From positions 5,250,001 through 5,314,000 of the forward strand of contig NC_090946.1 of NCBI RefSeq assembly GCF_040807025.1: a DNA stretch of 64,000 nt, given 5' to 3'. The position numbers and the translations under genes are program-made. The notes under the pieces were generated by a model that was given only the letters and a program-made list of their open reading frames with translations, was not told where the DNA came from and did not search any database. This document shows, piece after piece, positions 56,901 through 63,989 of the stretch (its first letter is position 1; every line of letters starts with the position of its first letter). This DNA is from Struthio camelus. Its lineage: Eukaryota; Chordata; Aves; Struthioniformes; Struthionidae.

Positions 56901-59854
56901 TTTCTCACATGGTCTGTTTTTTTTTTTTTCCCCTCCCTGCTGCTAGGCAAGCAGGGCAATTTCTTAATTTTAATAGCCTGAAGGGAACTAAGTAACTCAA
57001 AAACAGGAAGGTGACGAATTAAAGCAAAAACACAACAGCAACGAAAGACTTTAGGGAAAAGGGACACTTACCAGCCAGCAGGCAGCACCAGTGGGAGCAA
57101 AGAAACTGCCAGGTCTGGTATTTCACACTGTTAAGGAGGTGTTAAAGGTTTTCACGTCCTTTGAATGAAGGGTGATAAACAAGAAAGGTTAGCAACAAAC
57201 ACAGCATTGGTCAGAATATAAGTTTTTATACAGATTAGGTCAAAACCCAGGTCCTTACCAACACCTGCTATAGGTATCAGTCACCCCAATTTAACATGGT
57301 CTCAAAACATCCTCCTATTATTTTGTAAAATATGACGCACTTTTTTCCCCAATAAGTGCTTCTCAACAGAAGTTTTCCAGTCACGCTGATGGGCAGTCTA
57401 GCTCCTGCGGACTAAAAGCAAGTATAGCTATAGATGTGAGCTCTCTTTTTTTCATGACAGACCAGTCTCTACTCAAATATGGACTGGAGAATATGTGTTT
57501 ATTAAATGAGACAGCTAAGAGTCTGCTGAGAGATACCATGAGAGAGAATACATTTTCTTCTAGAAATTATACTGCTGTCTCGGTGATGATCAACATCTGA
57601 AACAGAGATTTCACTTCTGGAAGCAGCAGCAGTTGCACCAAGCTGTACTCTCCAGTTAGCCTAATTGACATGGCTGAAGCAGTGAGGCCAGAATCGCAGA
57701 CATGCCAACCTTGTACCAAACCATGTGCTTGTCCTGGGGGATAGTCACATCGAAAGAAACCCATCAGCAGCTTTTTAGATGCAGCGATTGCTGTGTGGAC
57801 TAGGAGCATCTGGTTGCTATTTTGTGATTCTTCTCTTTCCATCATTCTGGAGAAGAATTGCAGAAATCTAGGTTTCTCCCAAAGAGAAAGTGAGGTTTCA
57901 AAAGGTGAAAGAAGTTGAGAATATTGGCTTGGGAGCACAGGACAGGGAAATTCCCGCAGTTTGCTCCAGCTGTCTGTGAGCTCTCCAAAACTGTGGAGGT
58001 TTCCCTTTACCCATTTGTTCCTGATGGAAATAGGAAGGTCAAAATGTCATTACTCAACCTACTGCTCTAACAAAGCATGCTCTTTAAAAATAAAACGCAA
58101 AAGTAAGCACTTCCATGCCTTTGGTGGGGGTGTTTACAGAGTTAATAAAAACGCTAAGCCACATTCTGATCTTCCTTACAATTTCAGTGCAACCACAATA
58201 ATTTAACAGGATTTGTAACTGGAGACTTATTTTTTCCTCACGACTCTCTACTCGTCCTCTAAAAGGTGTGCCTTGTTTCCCCAGAACTCATGCATCAAAT
58301 GGATGAGCTGAATGACGAGTTGCTAAAGAAGATCACAAACAGTAAAATTCACCCTCCCCAGAGGAATTTCAAAGTGGAAAAACCTCAGCAAGCTCTTGTG
58401 CCCCTTACCTTTGAATCCAGTGCTGAAGAAGTTAAAGCTTGGCTGGAGGCAAAGTCATTCAGCAAAGGGTAAAATCTGCAGTGCTACTATATGAAATGCT
58501 GGCCCTTCATTTAAAAAGGAGGGGCAGGCAGCTTGCAATATTCCAACTAGATTACAAGTTACTTGCATTTACTTATAGCAACTCTGTTGCAAATTAGATT
58601 TCAATCACATTAAATATGGTCTATATGATGAGTACAGTATACAGCCCAAATTTACTCCCTTTCATTGTCCTGTGTTATCAAGTAAGTGGTGTTTTACAGT
58701 ACAAGAAAAGCAGATCTAATGAGTAGCTGCAAATAAAGAAATGGTCTTGCTAATCCACACAACCCACAGCCAAATGCTCCGCAACTTCCTAGCATGGGCG
58801 CTTATTTGGACCCACAGTCGACCGGTTCAGAGTGCTGAACCTACAGAAAAATAACTAACTAAACACGACCCAAGACAGACTCTGAAATACCAATTCCAGA
58901 TCATTGACTGTTCCTAGAGGAACTGCCCTAAAGGATCTCTGGCCAGACCTTCAACCAGGGCTTGCAAATCTTGGCAAACACATGGACCAAACAGCTGCAT
59001 ATAGTTAAGGGTCAAAAATTATACTGCCCACCTGCTCAACTAGCTAAGAGGGGAAGCCCTAAGGTTGCTTCCCAGATGAGACACGGGTTGCAGTGAAATC
59101 ACTGGGTTACCCATGGGGCTGGGCATGCACTGGGGTGACACTTGCTTCACCCTGATGGCTTGCTGTTGTCCCCACCAGGGACTTGGATTACCAGGGCTGC
59201 CAGGTGGACACAGCCCCAGGGCCTCCCATGTGATAAGGTCCTGGGGCAAGGGCTGTACTTCAACTGCCTCTGACCCTTTTATCTCTGACATCCCGCCTTT
59301 GGGGAGAGGCCACATGTAGCACAGTTATCTCCTTGCTTTATGTCTTCCAGGACAGTGGATCATCTTGGCATCCTTACTGGAGCTCAGCTTTTCTCCTTGA
59401 ACAGAGAAGAGCTAAAGAAAGTGTGTGGTGATGAGGGAAACAGAGTGTACAGTAAAATCACAGTGGAAAAAAACCAGCTAGAGGTAAGTAGCTTTCTGGA
59501 CGATTCCTATCTGAATAGCTACCTGTACCACCAGCATCAGGGCGTCCCATTGAACAGGCATTTTAAGAAACACTGTTTCAAAAAACAAACTAAAAATGCA
59601 GATAACTCATTTAAGCCAAAAGGCTCCAAATTTGCAAGGCAGATCACCCTAGCTCTGCTAAGGAATCTGCCTTCTCACTGGTGCCACTCATACTAGCTCT
59701 ACTCTTACGCGTTAGCTAAATATTATGATTCAACTACAGCTTTAAGTTAAAATTCAAACTTGCTGTTTTGTTTCCATTCTAGAAAAACAGAGGGGAGTCA
59801 GAGCTCCAAGAAATTATGAAGCGTCGCCAGGAGAGGATTGATTCTGCTAATTAA
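7597..59854 (+). CDS. EPS8L2: EPS8L2, epidermal growth factor receptor kinase substrate 8-like protein 2 (20 coding exons, complete)
   Basis: Coding exons: 7597-7640, 9596-9651, 30441-30505, 35913-36074, 37013-37162, 37898-37977, 38957-39096, 41704-41783, 42290-42416, 42759-42847, 45498-45572, 47218-47366, 47649-47775, 48752-48867, 52384-52495, 53715-53834, 55297-55438, 58285-58468, 59351-59483, 59783-59854. All introns are GT-AG and phases join without a break to 740 residues, against about 715 in human. Domains: PTB about 46-180, [10 protein letters not shown] near 200, basic tract 289-298, SH3 about 498-554 (YDF 505-507, WW 532-533), and C-terminal actin-binding module about 654-725. Known for the family: EPS8 proteins cap and bundle actin filaments and link to Rac signalling through ABI1 and SOS1. 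EPS8L2 sits at stereocilia tips, and human loss causes deafness DFNB106. I prefer it over EPS8, EPS8L1 and EPS8L3 because exon peptides match remembered human EPS8L2 closely and TALDO1 lies next door. Confidence 0.95.
7641..9595 (+). other. EPS8L2 intron between coding exons 1 and 2
   Basis: This is a 1,955-bp GT-AG intron. I see no gene in it. It has a C-rich run followed by A11 at about 9305-9337, and otherwise unique-looking sequence. Confidence 0.8.
9596..9651 (+). CDS. EPS8L2: EPS8L2 coding exon 2
   Basis: It starts after ttttacag and ends at the donor ggtaagt. It completes Asn15 and encodes [18 protein letters not shown], matching the human GSLGRSDGVAKMSPKDLF segment. It covers residues 15-33 plus one base and leads into the PTB region. 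Confidence 0.92.
20643..20705. mobile_element. MITE-like fossil fragment
   Basis: The fragment begins GGGCCAAATCTGCTC and contains ACACCAATTTTACACTGGC, resembling the same palindromic family as 51745-51802. It is short and diverged. Confidence 0.35.
21929..21946. repeat. 18-bp perfect palindrome
   Basis: CTTGTGAATATTCACAAG reads the same on both strands with no spacer. It lies in the large EPS8L2 intron. It could be a dimeric factor site or chance. Confidence 0.9.
22115..22175. mobile_element. MITE-like fossil fragment
   Basis: The fragment has CTCAGTTCTGCCC, then TTTACACCG, and ends AACAGAGTTACTTC, resembling the same family as 20643-20705. It is diverged and uncertain. Confidence 0.3.
23355..23580 (+). 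mobile_element. MIR-like ancient SINE remnant
   Basis: CCATTTATCACATGGGGATT, then GTAGATTAGATAACATGTTA and CAGCACTTAGG follow the 3' part of MIR (CATCTGTAAAATGGGGAT, GATTAAATGAG, AAGCGCTTAG). Confidence 0.45.
26880..26913. repeat. (CA)17 dinucleotide microsatellite
   Basis: An uninterrupted run of 17 CA units lies in the large EPS8L2 intron, likely length-polymorphic. Confidence 0.97.
27861..27900. repeat. 20-bp tandem duplication
   Basis: Two adjacent copies of GAGAGATCTCCAAGGCAGGA differ at one base (A or G at unit position 6). It is a local slippage-type duplication in intron DNA. Confidence 0.9.
30441..30505 (+). CDS. EPS8L2: EPS8L2 coding exon 3 (start of PTB region)
   Basis: It starts after ctttttgcag and ends CAG|gtgagt. 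It encodes residues 34-55, [20 protein letters not shown] then VQ, nearly identical to the human segment. It lies 20.8 kb from the previous exon and restores phase 0. Confidence 0.95.
30506..35912 (+). other. EPS8L2 intron between coding exons 3 and 4
   Basis: This is a 5.4-kb intron. It contains the CR1 fragment at 33829-34077 and an AT-rich stretch at about 32030-32330 with an AP-1-like TGAGTCA (32173-32179) and a GATAAG (32279-32284). I see no gene. Confidence 0.75.
33829..34077 (-). mobile_element. CR1-type LINE, 5'-truncated 3' end fragment
   Basis: On the plus strand the element opens with repeats of CACAGAAT, the reverse complement of the CR1 terminal ATTCTGTG unit, then GTTTAGGTTGGAAGGGACCT and further typical CR1 3' UTR sequence up to about 34077. 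It is therefore inserted in minus orientation and keeps only about 250 bp of the 3' end, as usual for avian CR1. It lies in the intron between EPS8L2 exons 3 and 4. No reverse transcriptase remains. Confidence 0.93.
35913..36074 (+). CDS. EPS8L2: EPS8L2 coding exon 4 (PTB domain)
   Basis: It spans 54 codons in phase 0 between acceptor cttcag and donor gtagcc. It encodes residues 56-109, opening [20 protein letters not shown] and including [15 protein letters not shown]. This is the core of the EPS8-family PTB domain and the most diagnostic exon of the gene. Confidence 0.97.
36525..36660 (-). mobile_element. MIR-like ancient SINE remnant, minus orientation
   Basis: On the plus strand, AATGAGAAACCA then TTAGCCCAAGGTCACCCAAG and GAGTCAGTGGGAGGCCAAGC matches the reverse complement of the MIR core (CTTGCCCAAGGTCACACAGC, AGTGGCAGAGCC). 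This is the clearest of the MIR-like pieces. Confidence 0.55.
36767..36790. repeat. Inverted repeat with 11-bp perfect arms
   Basis: CAAATGGAGGT at 36767-36777 is followed by a 2-nt spacer and its exact complement at 36780-36790. It lies 223 bp upstream of coding exon 5. Confidence 0.9.
37013..37162 (+). CDS. EPS8L2: EPS8L2 coding exon 5 (PTB domain)
   Basis: It has 50 codons after tttcctag, with donor gtgagc. Residues 110-159 begin [12 protein letters not shown] and include [20 protein letters not shown], the second half of the PTB beta-sandwich. The human segment differs at few positions. Confidence 0.96.
37898..37977 (+). CDS. EPS8L2: EPS8L2 coding exon 6 (PTB C-terminal helix)
   Basis: It starts after ctttgag and ends CTCAA|gtaagt. 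Residues 160-185 read [20 protein letters not shown] then IRPQTL, with a split Lys codon. This matches the human [14 protein letters not shown] segment and completes the PTB fold. Confidence 0.95.
38957..39096 (+). CDS. EPS8L2: EPS8L2 coding exon 7 (proline-rich segment)
   Basis: It follows gtcttgcag and has donor gtactg. It encodes residues 186-232, with [20 protein letters not shown] then PIQHD. The [10 protein letters not shown] run is shared with human EPS8L2; what follows ([15 protein letters not shown]) is more variable. Confidence 0.94.
41704..41783 (+). CDS. EPS8L2: EPS8L2 coding exon 8
   Basis: It starts after tttaccag and ends ACG|gttggt, a weak donor. It encodes residues 233-259, ending [13 protein letters not shown], conserved with human [12 protein letters not shown]. 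The fit to the next exon (QTLNC) fixes the boundary. Confidence 0.92.
42290..42416 (+). CDS. EPS8L2: EPS8L2 coding exon 9 (helical segment and lysine-rich tract)
   Basis: It follows tcctcacag and has donor gtatat. Residues 260-301 run [20 protein letters not shown] onward, then a basic tract, [10 protein letters not shown], at 289-298. The tract is family-conserved in EPS8L2 and could bind acidic lipid or actin, or act as a nuclear signal; the sequence does not decide. Confidence 0.95.
42759..42847 (+). CDS. EPS8L2: EPS8L2 coding exon 10
   Basis: It starts after tataaaag and ends TTG|gtaaga. Residues 302-331 read [20 protein letters not shown] then [10 protein letters not shown], conserved with the human middle region of unassigned structure. 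Confidence 0.94.
45498..45572 (+). CDS. EPS8L2: EPS8L2 coding exon 11
   Basis: It has 25 codons in phase 0 after ctcttttcag, with donor gtaaaa. Residues 332-356 read [20 protein letters not shown] then GPLEL, near identity with the human [15 protein letters not shown] segment. Confidence 0.95.
47218..47366 (+). CDS. EPS8L2: EPS8L2 coding exon 12
   Basis: It follows taatccag and has donor gtaagg. Residues 357-405 include [20 protein letters not shown] and [20 protein letters not shown], matching the human [23 protein letters not shown] region. Confidence 0.95.
47649..47775 (+). CDS. EPS8L2: EPS8L2 coding exon 13
   Basis: It starts after tgtcctag and has donor gttagt. Residues 406-448 contain [20 protein letters not shown] then EPPMEV, aligned with human SEWPRE...KFHSGWEPP. 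Using the AG two bases downstream would create an in-frame stop, which fixes the acceptor. Confidence 0.94.
48752..48867 (+). CDS. EPS8L2: EPS8L2 coding exon 14 (variable linker before SH3)
   Basis: It follows cctttccag and ends AATAG|gtaaat. Residues 449-486 ([20 protein letters not shown] onward) show little similarity to the proline-rich human linker. The exon is supported by good splice sites and by phase 0 in and phase 2 out, exactly what the neighbouring exons need. Confidence 0.82.
51745..51802. mobile_element. MITE-like fossil fragment
   Basis: Read on the minus strand this begins GGCCAGATACTC, then GAGCTACACCAATTTATGTC, and ends CTGGTGTAACTCAG. Ends and inverted TACACCA/TGGTGTA motifs resemble the old amniote palindromic MITE type also seen near 20643 and 22115. 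Confidence 0.45.
52384..52495 (+). CDS. EPS8L2: EPS8L2 coding exon 15 (SH3, first half)
   Basis: It starts after a long T-rich tract ending cttgaag, with donor gtaagt. Residues 487-524 include [20 protein letters not shown] then LKDEILE. The IRYDF at 503-507 is the ALYDY motif of SH3 domains, followed by the RT loop. Confidence 0.96.
53240..53315. repeat. Degenerate TTATGAT-type short tandem repeat
   Basis: Variants such as GTTATGATGT, GATTATGCTAT and GTTATGATTATA recur imperfectly through an AT-rich stretch in the intron before coding exon 16. Confidence 0.5.
53715..53834 (+). CDS. EPS8L2: EPS8L2 coding exon 16 (SH3, second half)
   Basis: It follows ttttctcag. Residues 525-564 read [20 protein letters not shown] then VPYNILD. 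The WW at 532-533 and the VPYNIL end of the fold are clear; EPS8-family SH3 domains are known to favour PxxDY ligands. I end the exon at CAG|gtgata. A donor 12 nt earlier (CAG|gtctat, exon end 53822) is in the same phase. Confidence 0.94.
55297..55438 (+). CDS. EPS8L2: EPS8L2 coding exon 17 (SH3 to C-terminal linker)
   Basis: It starts after catctag and ends GAAC|gtatgt. Residues 565-611 begin [20 protein letters not shown] then HKLP. The [10 protein letters not shown] core aligns with human GPASPTHKLPPSF. Confidence 0.9.
58285..58468 (+). CDS. EPS8L2: EPS8L2 coding exon 18 (start of actin-binding module)
   Basis: It follows tttccccag and ends AAAGG|gtaaaa. Residues 612-672 begin [20 protein letters not shown] and end [15 protein letters not shown]. 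The amphipathic [12 protein letters not shown] helix corresponds to the capping helix region of EPS8, and [13 protein letters not shown] opens the SAM/PNT-like bundle. Confidence 0.95.
59351..59483 (+). CDS. EPS8L2: EPS8L2 coding exon 19 (actin-binding module)
   Basis: It starts after gtcttccag, with donor gtaagt. Residues 673-717 include [20 protein letters not shown] then KKVCGDEG, nearly identical to the human core of the actin-bundling helical domain. Confidence 0.96.
59783..59854 (+). CDS. EPS8L2: EPS8L2 last coding exon with stop
   Basis: It follows ccattctag and encodes residues 718-740, [20 protein letters not shown] then SAN, closing with TAA at 59852-59854. The charged C-terminal helix matches the human SELEELMNK region. 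Confidence 0.93.
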   Translation, partial: KNRGESELQEIMKRRQERIDSAN

Positions 59855-60534
59855 AATTCTATCTGCTTTTTTCAGCTATTAGTCATAGTAGTACAGAAAA
59901 AGGGAATGAAAGCAATGATCCTCAGTCCAGACAAGAGACAGAAGTGCTCCACACTTAGCAGTATAACTGCCATCAAAGCAACAATTCCTTGAACACTGTT
60001 GATAAGGATAGATACTAAGACCATGTCCCATTGGGAAAGCTGTTCTAGTATTGCATGAAGTATTTTTTTTTTTTATATCTATATATTTTATACTGAAATT
60101 TTATGTGCACGCAGTCAGAGCAGACCAGAATTCACACAAATTTGAATGTATGGCAACAGTTGGATTCAAGCAAAAAGGACCCCACAAAGCTTTTAATATA
60201 GGGTTATATGTGCTTGCAGCCCCCTTCCTGGCATTGCTCTGGAAGAGAGAGCACGGCACGCTGCACAGAACAAGGCAGCCTGAATGCTTAAGAGTCTGGA
60301 CCATGGAAATAAGTCTTTTTCCCTCACCTTTCATTTCCTTCTGTGTGGCAGATATCCCTGGTATCCCACTAGCAAAGGCTGGTGACAATTTACTGTCCTG
60401 CTGCTGTCCTCCCATGCCCTCTTGTTAGATGAGGTTAGAATTGCAACACACGTTATCTCAGACTGGGCTGCTTCTTTAAATACATGTACCAGTTACTGCT
60501 GTCTTTGAACAGTAGAAATGGGTTTTCATTGCAT

Positions 60535-60540
60535 AATAAA
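60535..60540 (+). terminator. AATAAA polyadenylation signal, first candidate
   Basis: This is the first canonical AATAAA after the EPS8L2 stop codon, about 680 nt downstream. It fits a typical 3' UTR length. Use is inferred only. Confidence 0.5.
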
Positions 60541-60877
60541 GAGCAGGATCTGAGCAAGGACTGAAGCGATTTCAGTCTGCAAATAGATGAGCTCAGTTTG
60601 ATCATCCCTGCTTGCGCAAAGGCCAGCAGCAGCTCAGGCTCAGGGCAGCTGTGCAGCAGTTTGCCTTGGCCCTGATCTTGTATCGGAAAGTTGTAGTATT
60701 GCCAAACCCAGGCCTCAAACAATGAGAAGATAAGCCCCTAACATTTGCTCCCACCTTTAGTCACACCCAAAGCCATTCCCAGGGTGTTCATGATTCAGAT
60801 TCATCGTCACCTTCACTGAGAGGCTTCCGAAAGGTCTAAGAAACCAAATAGCACTTGGAGTGGCTGTTTTAATATAA

Positions 60878-60883
60878 AATAAA
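60878..60883 (+). terminator. AATAAA polyadenylation signal, second candidate
   Basis: A second canonical AATAAA lies about 1 kb after the stop codon, in TATAAAATAAACAG context. It may serve as an alternative distal site. Confidence 0.4.
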
Positions 60884-61283
60884 CAGTACATTACAGACAT
60901 GGAAAAAATTGTCTAATTTAATAGATACTGTGTTCCTCACTTCCTGTTTTTCTTAATAATGCTATGTGCCTGTGTATGTATCTGTTTAGTAAAATATCCC
61001 TTTGGACTCTTACAATCTGTAAACAGAGATGAGGGAAAACCTCCTAGAGATATAATTCAGCAACTGTGCATCAGTCATTTACGCAAAGTTTTAAAAGCTC
61101 AAGCAAGCCTATAGTAGATTTCTTGTCCACATCAACATTGGCATTACCTGTATTTACATAATATTTGTATTTTACTTATAGACCCGCTCAATAAGAACAC
61201 AGCAAAACAAATACATTTACAGGAGCTGCTCACAAACTGCAAAGTCTTTCTCTTTCACGTTAACTTTGGTTAACTTGAATTCT

Positions 61284-61410
61284 GGCCCAGACTCCACAAA
61301 GACTTACACATGCGCTTTCCTTCACCTGCTGTGAATGGTCCCACCTCCGTTAAAGATTACAGTCACCCCCTTGAAAAGTTAAGCATGTGCCTAAGTGCGC
61401 AACTGGGGCC
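61284..61410. mobile_element. Degenerate palindromic MITE-like element
   Basis: The left end, GGCCCAGACTCC then GACTTACACATGCGC, is mirrored by the right end, read on the minus strand as GGCCCCAGTTGCGCACTTAG then GCACATGC. Similar palindromic elements with CTTAAGCATGTG motifs are common fossils in amniote genomes. The arms are diverged, so it is old. I do not assign a Repbase name. Confidence 0.5.
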
Positions 61411-63591
61411 GGAGCTCATATGTTTAATGAAGAAAACTGTACAACTATAAAGCAGTGGCTGGGGAACAGGTGTTTTAATTAAAGAACACTGATGTATCTC
61501 TTGATTTTGGCTTGTTCTTCCAAGACTGTTTCTAATGGATAATGTATTTTCTTAAGCTTTAAAGAGGCCATTGTTAGCACCAGCAGAATTAGGGTACAGG
61601 CAGGGAACTTGTAGAGGAGGATCGTGTTTTTAGTCACGTCCCTGCTGACTTGCCACAGTGGCTGAATTTGCAAAGGATGCTGGCCTTGCTCAGGGAGAAA
61701 TGAAGAGGACAATCCTCCTGAAAAGCCCTGGCGCCGGATTAGGGTAGAGAGGGGAAGCAGGTGTGAACACTGGCAAAGCATTGGTGTTACAAGCACAGGA
61801 GGCTAAATCGTTTCTAAAATCAAAATAAAAACAAATGGTGAGCTAGGAAGTATGACACCATTCTTGTCTCTGTGTATAAAGGAAAATAAGTCATACAGAA
61901 TTATAGCTACCTGGGATTAAAATAGCAGCAGATATGACAGTAGTTCTGTAAAGCTGTGAGCCACGGGAGCATTTCGTAAAATACAAATGTAAGTAACCTT
62001 ATTGCAGAAGTCAGTTTTAAAATTTCCATGTGACTGAGCTGTGCATCTGTTATATTTATACTGCCTGCAGATATGCTATAATGTACTGTACATTAATGTA
62101 ATTGAACAAAGGATAAAATGATATAACCATGCATTGTATAAGATTTATTAAAATAGTTAAGTTATACTTATAACTCCATCTTTGTCTCTTTCTCCTGCAT
62201 ATGAGCGAAAATAAGAGGACACAAAAACAGTTCTTAAGGCCAGGCTTTTCATAATGAGTTGCTGCTATGAGTCTGTTAAAACACACAACAGAAGATATGA
62301 AACAGCATGTTTCTTTTTGTTTTGGGGGACTAACATTCAAGAAGAAGGATGCTATGTCCTTGATTCATATCTAAAAATAGGGCTAGGTGAAAATCCCATA
62401 TATGATAGCAATCAAATGTTGAGCGTTACAGGCTGAATCCAAAACATCCCCTTCTTGTCATGTTGAAGCACAAATCTCCCCTTCCCACCAGATGATGTAA
62501 CTCAGACAACACACTAGCATTTACACATAGAAACACTGTCCAATACTATGTTTTGCACCAGCAATCTAAAAACACCGAATCCTGGTCAATGACAGCTAAA
62601 AGCAAGCTGAAAAGAAAGGGAAGGGATTTACAAAGAAAGCATTGTTGTATGAGGTTTGCAAATCTTGGCAAGGTCTTTGGAGACGATGAGAATATATTTC
62701 CTACAGTAGTCATGCAATTCAGCCAGGCCTTAAAACCGATGCTTCTTTCCATCATCTTTTTCTCTGGGTTGGACAAAATACGAGAAGTTTCAACAAAGCT
62801 ATATTCTGGCCTATCAGGCAGCTGAAGGGAAACCACTGTCACAGCTTCCACAAGTGAAACAACACAAGACCAAAGCAGGGGAACAGCGTGATCTAAACAG
62901 CCTCTGTTTAGAGGCCAAGTGACAGATTCTGCAACATCCCCAAGTCCCATTTGCTGTTTCCAAAACGCAACCACGTTAACCCGGCCTCTAAGTGGCTAAC
63001 ACAGAGGATCACCTCTAAAATTCGCGGGAAGTTGCGGAGAACTAACAGCCGCACGTGCCCGAACGCTGCGGCCGAGACGGCCAAGCCAGGCGTATCCTTG
63101 CCGCAACGGCACGGAAGGAAACGCGCCGCCGCGCAGAGCGCCTTAAGCGGGCTAAAATGTGAGGTACAACTGCAGCGTGTCCTCAGGGCGGCGAAACGGG
63201 GGCGGATGCTTTCCGCGCTGGCCGGGGGGGAGGCGAGGAGCAGCCCCCCGAAGCCCCTCTCATCTCGCCAGCGGCTGACCGGGGCTCTTCGAGCGGCCTC
63301 GCAGGGCCCACGGAAGCCGCCGAAGGGAGGCTTGGGCAGCCTGGGCCCTTCCAGGGCCGAACCCGAGGAGACCCCACAGGGCTTCGCGGCACCTTCTGGG
63401 GACGTGACAGGGGGTTGCGGCCCCTTCAAGCATCTCTCCCGCGGGACAGCGGCCTCCCCGACGGACATGCTCCCCTCATCCCAACCCGGGGGCAATGGCG
63501 GCGCAGGGGGCAGCCGCATCCCCCTGTCGCCATGGTGACGGGGTTCCCGACCCGCCTTCCCCGCGTCGACCCTCACGGCCCGCGAACTCAG

Positions 63592-63892
63592 CCAATCAGA
63601 AACTTTCTTCCTTCCCCCTCCCTCTCGCGACTCCTACTGGTCGAGCCCTTCTGGCCGCTGCGCTCTTGATTGGCTCGCCCTCCTCTCTCCCCTCCGCCCG
63701 CCTCGGGGGGTGATTGGCTGCGGAGAAGCGGGTGGGCGGGGTGGAGGGGGATGCGCCCCGCCCCCGACGGGCAGGCCGCGCCGAGCGCGGCGGGCGTTGG
63801 GAGCGAGCGGAGGGCGCGCGCAGGCCGGTTCCCCTTCGGGCATCCAGGGCTCTTTAAAGGAGGCGCGCGAGCCCCCCCGCCGGCCGCGGGCT
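63592..63892 (+). promoter_or_regulatory. TALDO1: TALDO1 core promoter with three CCAAT boxes and GC boxes
   Basis: CCAAT lies at 63592-63596 on the plus strand. ATTGG (CCAAT on the minus strand) lies at 63669-63673 and 63713-63717. Sp1-type GC boxes lie at 63734-63741 (GGGCGGGG) and about 63754-63765 (CGCCCCGCCCCC). A weak TTTAAA at 63853-63858 precedes the ATG by about 40 nt. This set suits a constitutive CpG-island promoter bound by NF-Y and Sp1. The exact start site is not determinable. Confidence 0.75.
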
Positions 63893-63989
63893 ATGTCGGT
63901 GTCGCCTGTGAAGCGGCAGAAGATGGAGTCGGTGCTGGACCAGCTCAAACACCACACCACCGTGGTGGCCGACACCGGGGACTTCAACG
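63893..63989 (+). CDS. TALDO1: TALDO1, transaldolase, first coding exon (partial gene, continues past the window)
   Basis: The exon reads [20 protein letters not shown] then [12 protein letters not shown], with a split next codon and donor ggtgagg at 63989/63990. Human transaldolase starts [20 protein letters not shown], then [11 protein letters not shown], so identity is clear. Transaldolase moves a three-carbon dihydroxyacetone unit between sugar phosphates in the non-oxidative pentose phosphate pathway, in the cytosol. Only 32 of about 337 residues are present; the Schiff-base lysine lies in later exons beyond the window. The start is the first ATG in this frame and gives the family's usual N-terminus. 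It lies 4.0 kb downstream of the EPS8L2 stop, same strand. Confidence 0.96.

Larger units (their letters stand above)
48868..59782 (+). other. EPS8L2 introns 14 to 19 (between coding exons 14 and 20)
   Basis: The introns are 48868-52383, 52496-53714, 53835-55296, 55439-58284, 58469-59350 and 59484-59782. Intron 14 is AT-rich and carries a MITE-like fossil at 51745-51802. Intron 15 carries a degenerate TTATGAT-type repeat at about 53240-53315. No gene is supported. Confidence 0.75.
59855..62450 (+). other. EPS8L2: EPS8L2 3' UTR and AT-rich downstream flank
   Basis: No coding frame is supported here. AATAAA signals occur at 60535-60540, 60878-60883 and 61824-61829, so short and long 3' UTR forms are possible. 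The DNA from about 60860 to 62450 is AT-rich, with sequences such as TGTACTGTACATTAATGTA near 62080. A degenerate MITE-like palindrome at 61284-61410 interrupts it. I cannot tell which signal is used. Confidence 0.6.
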
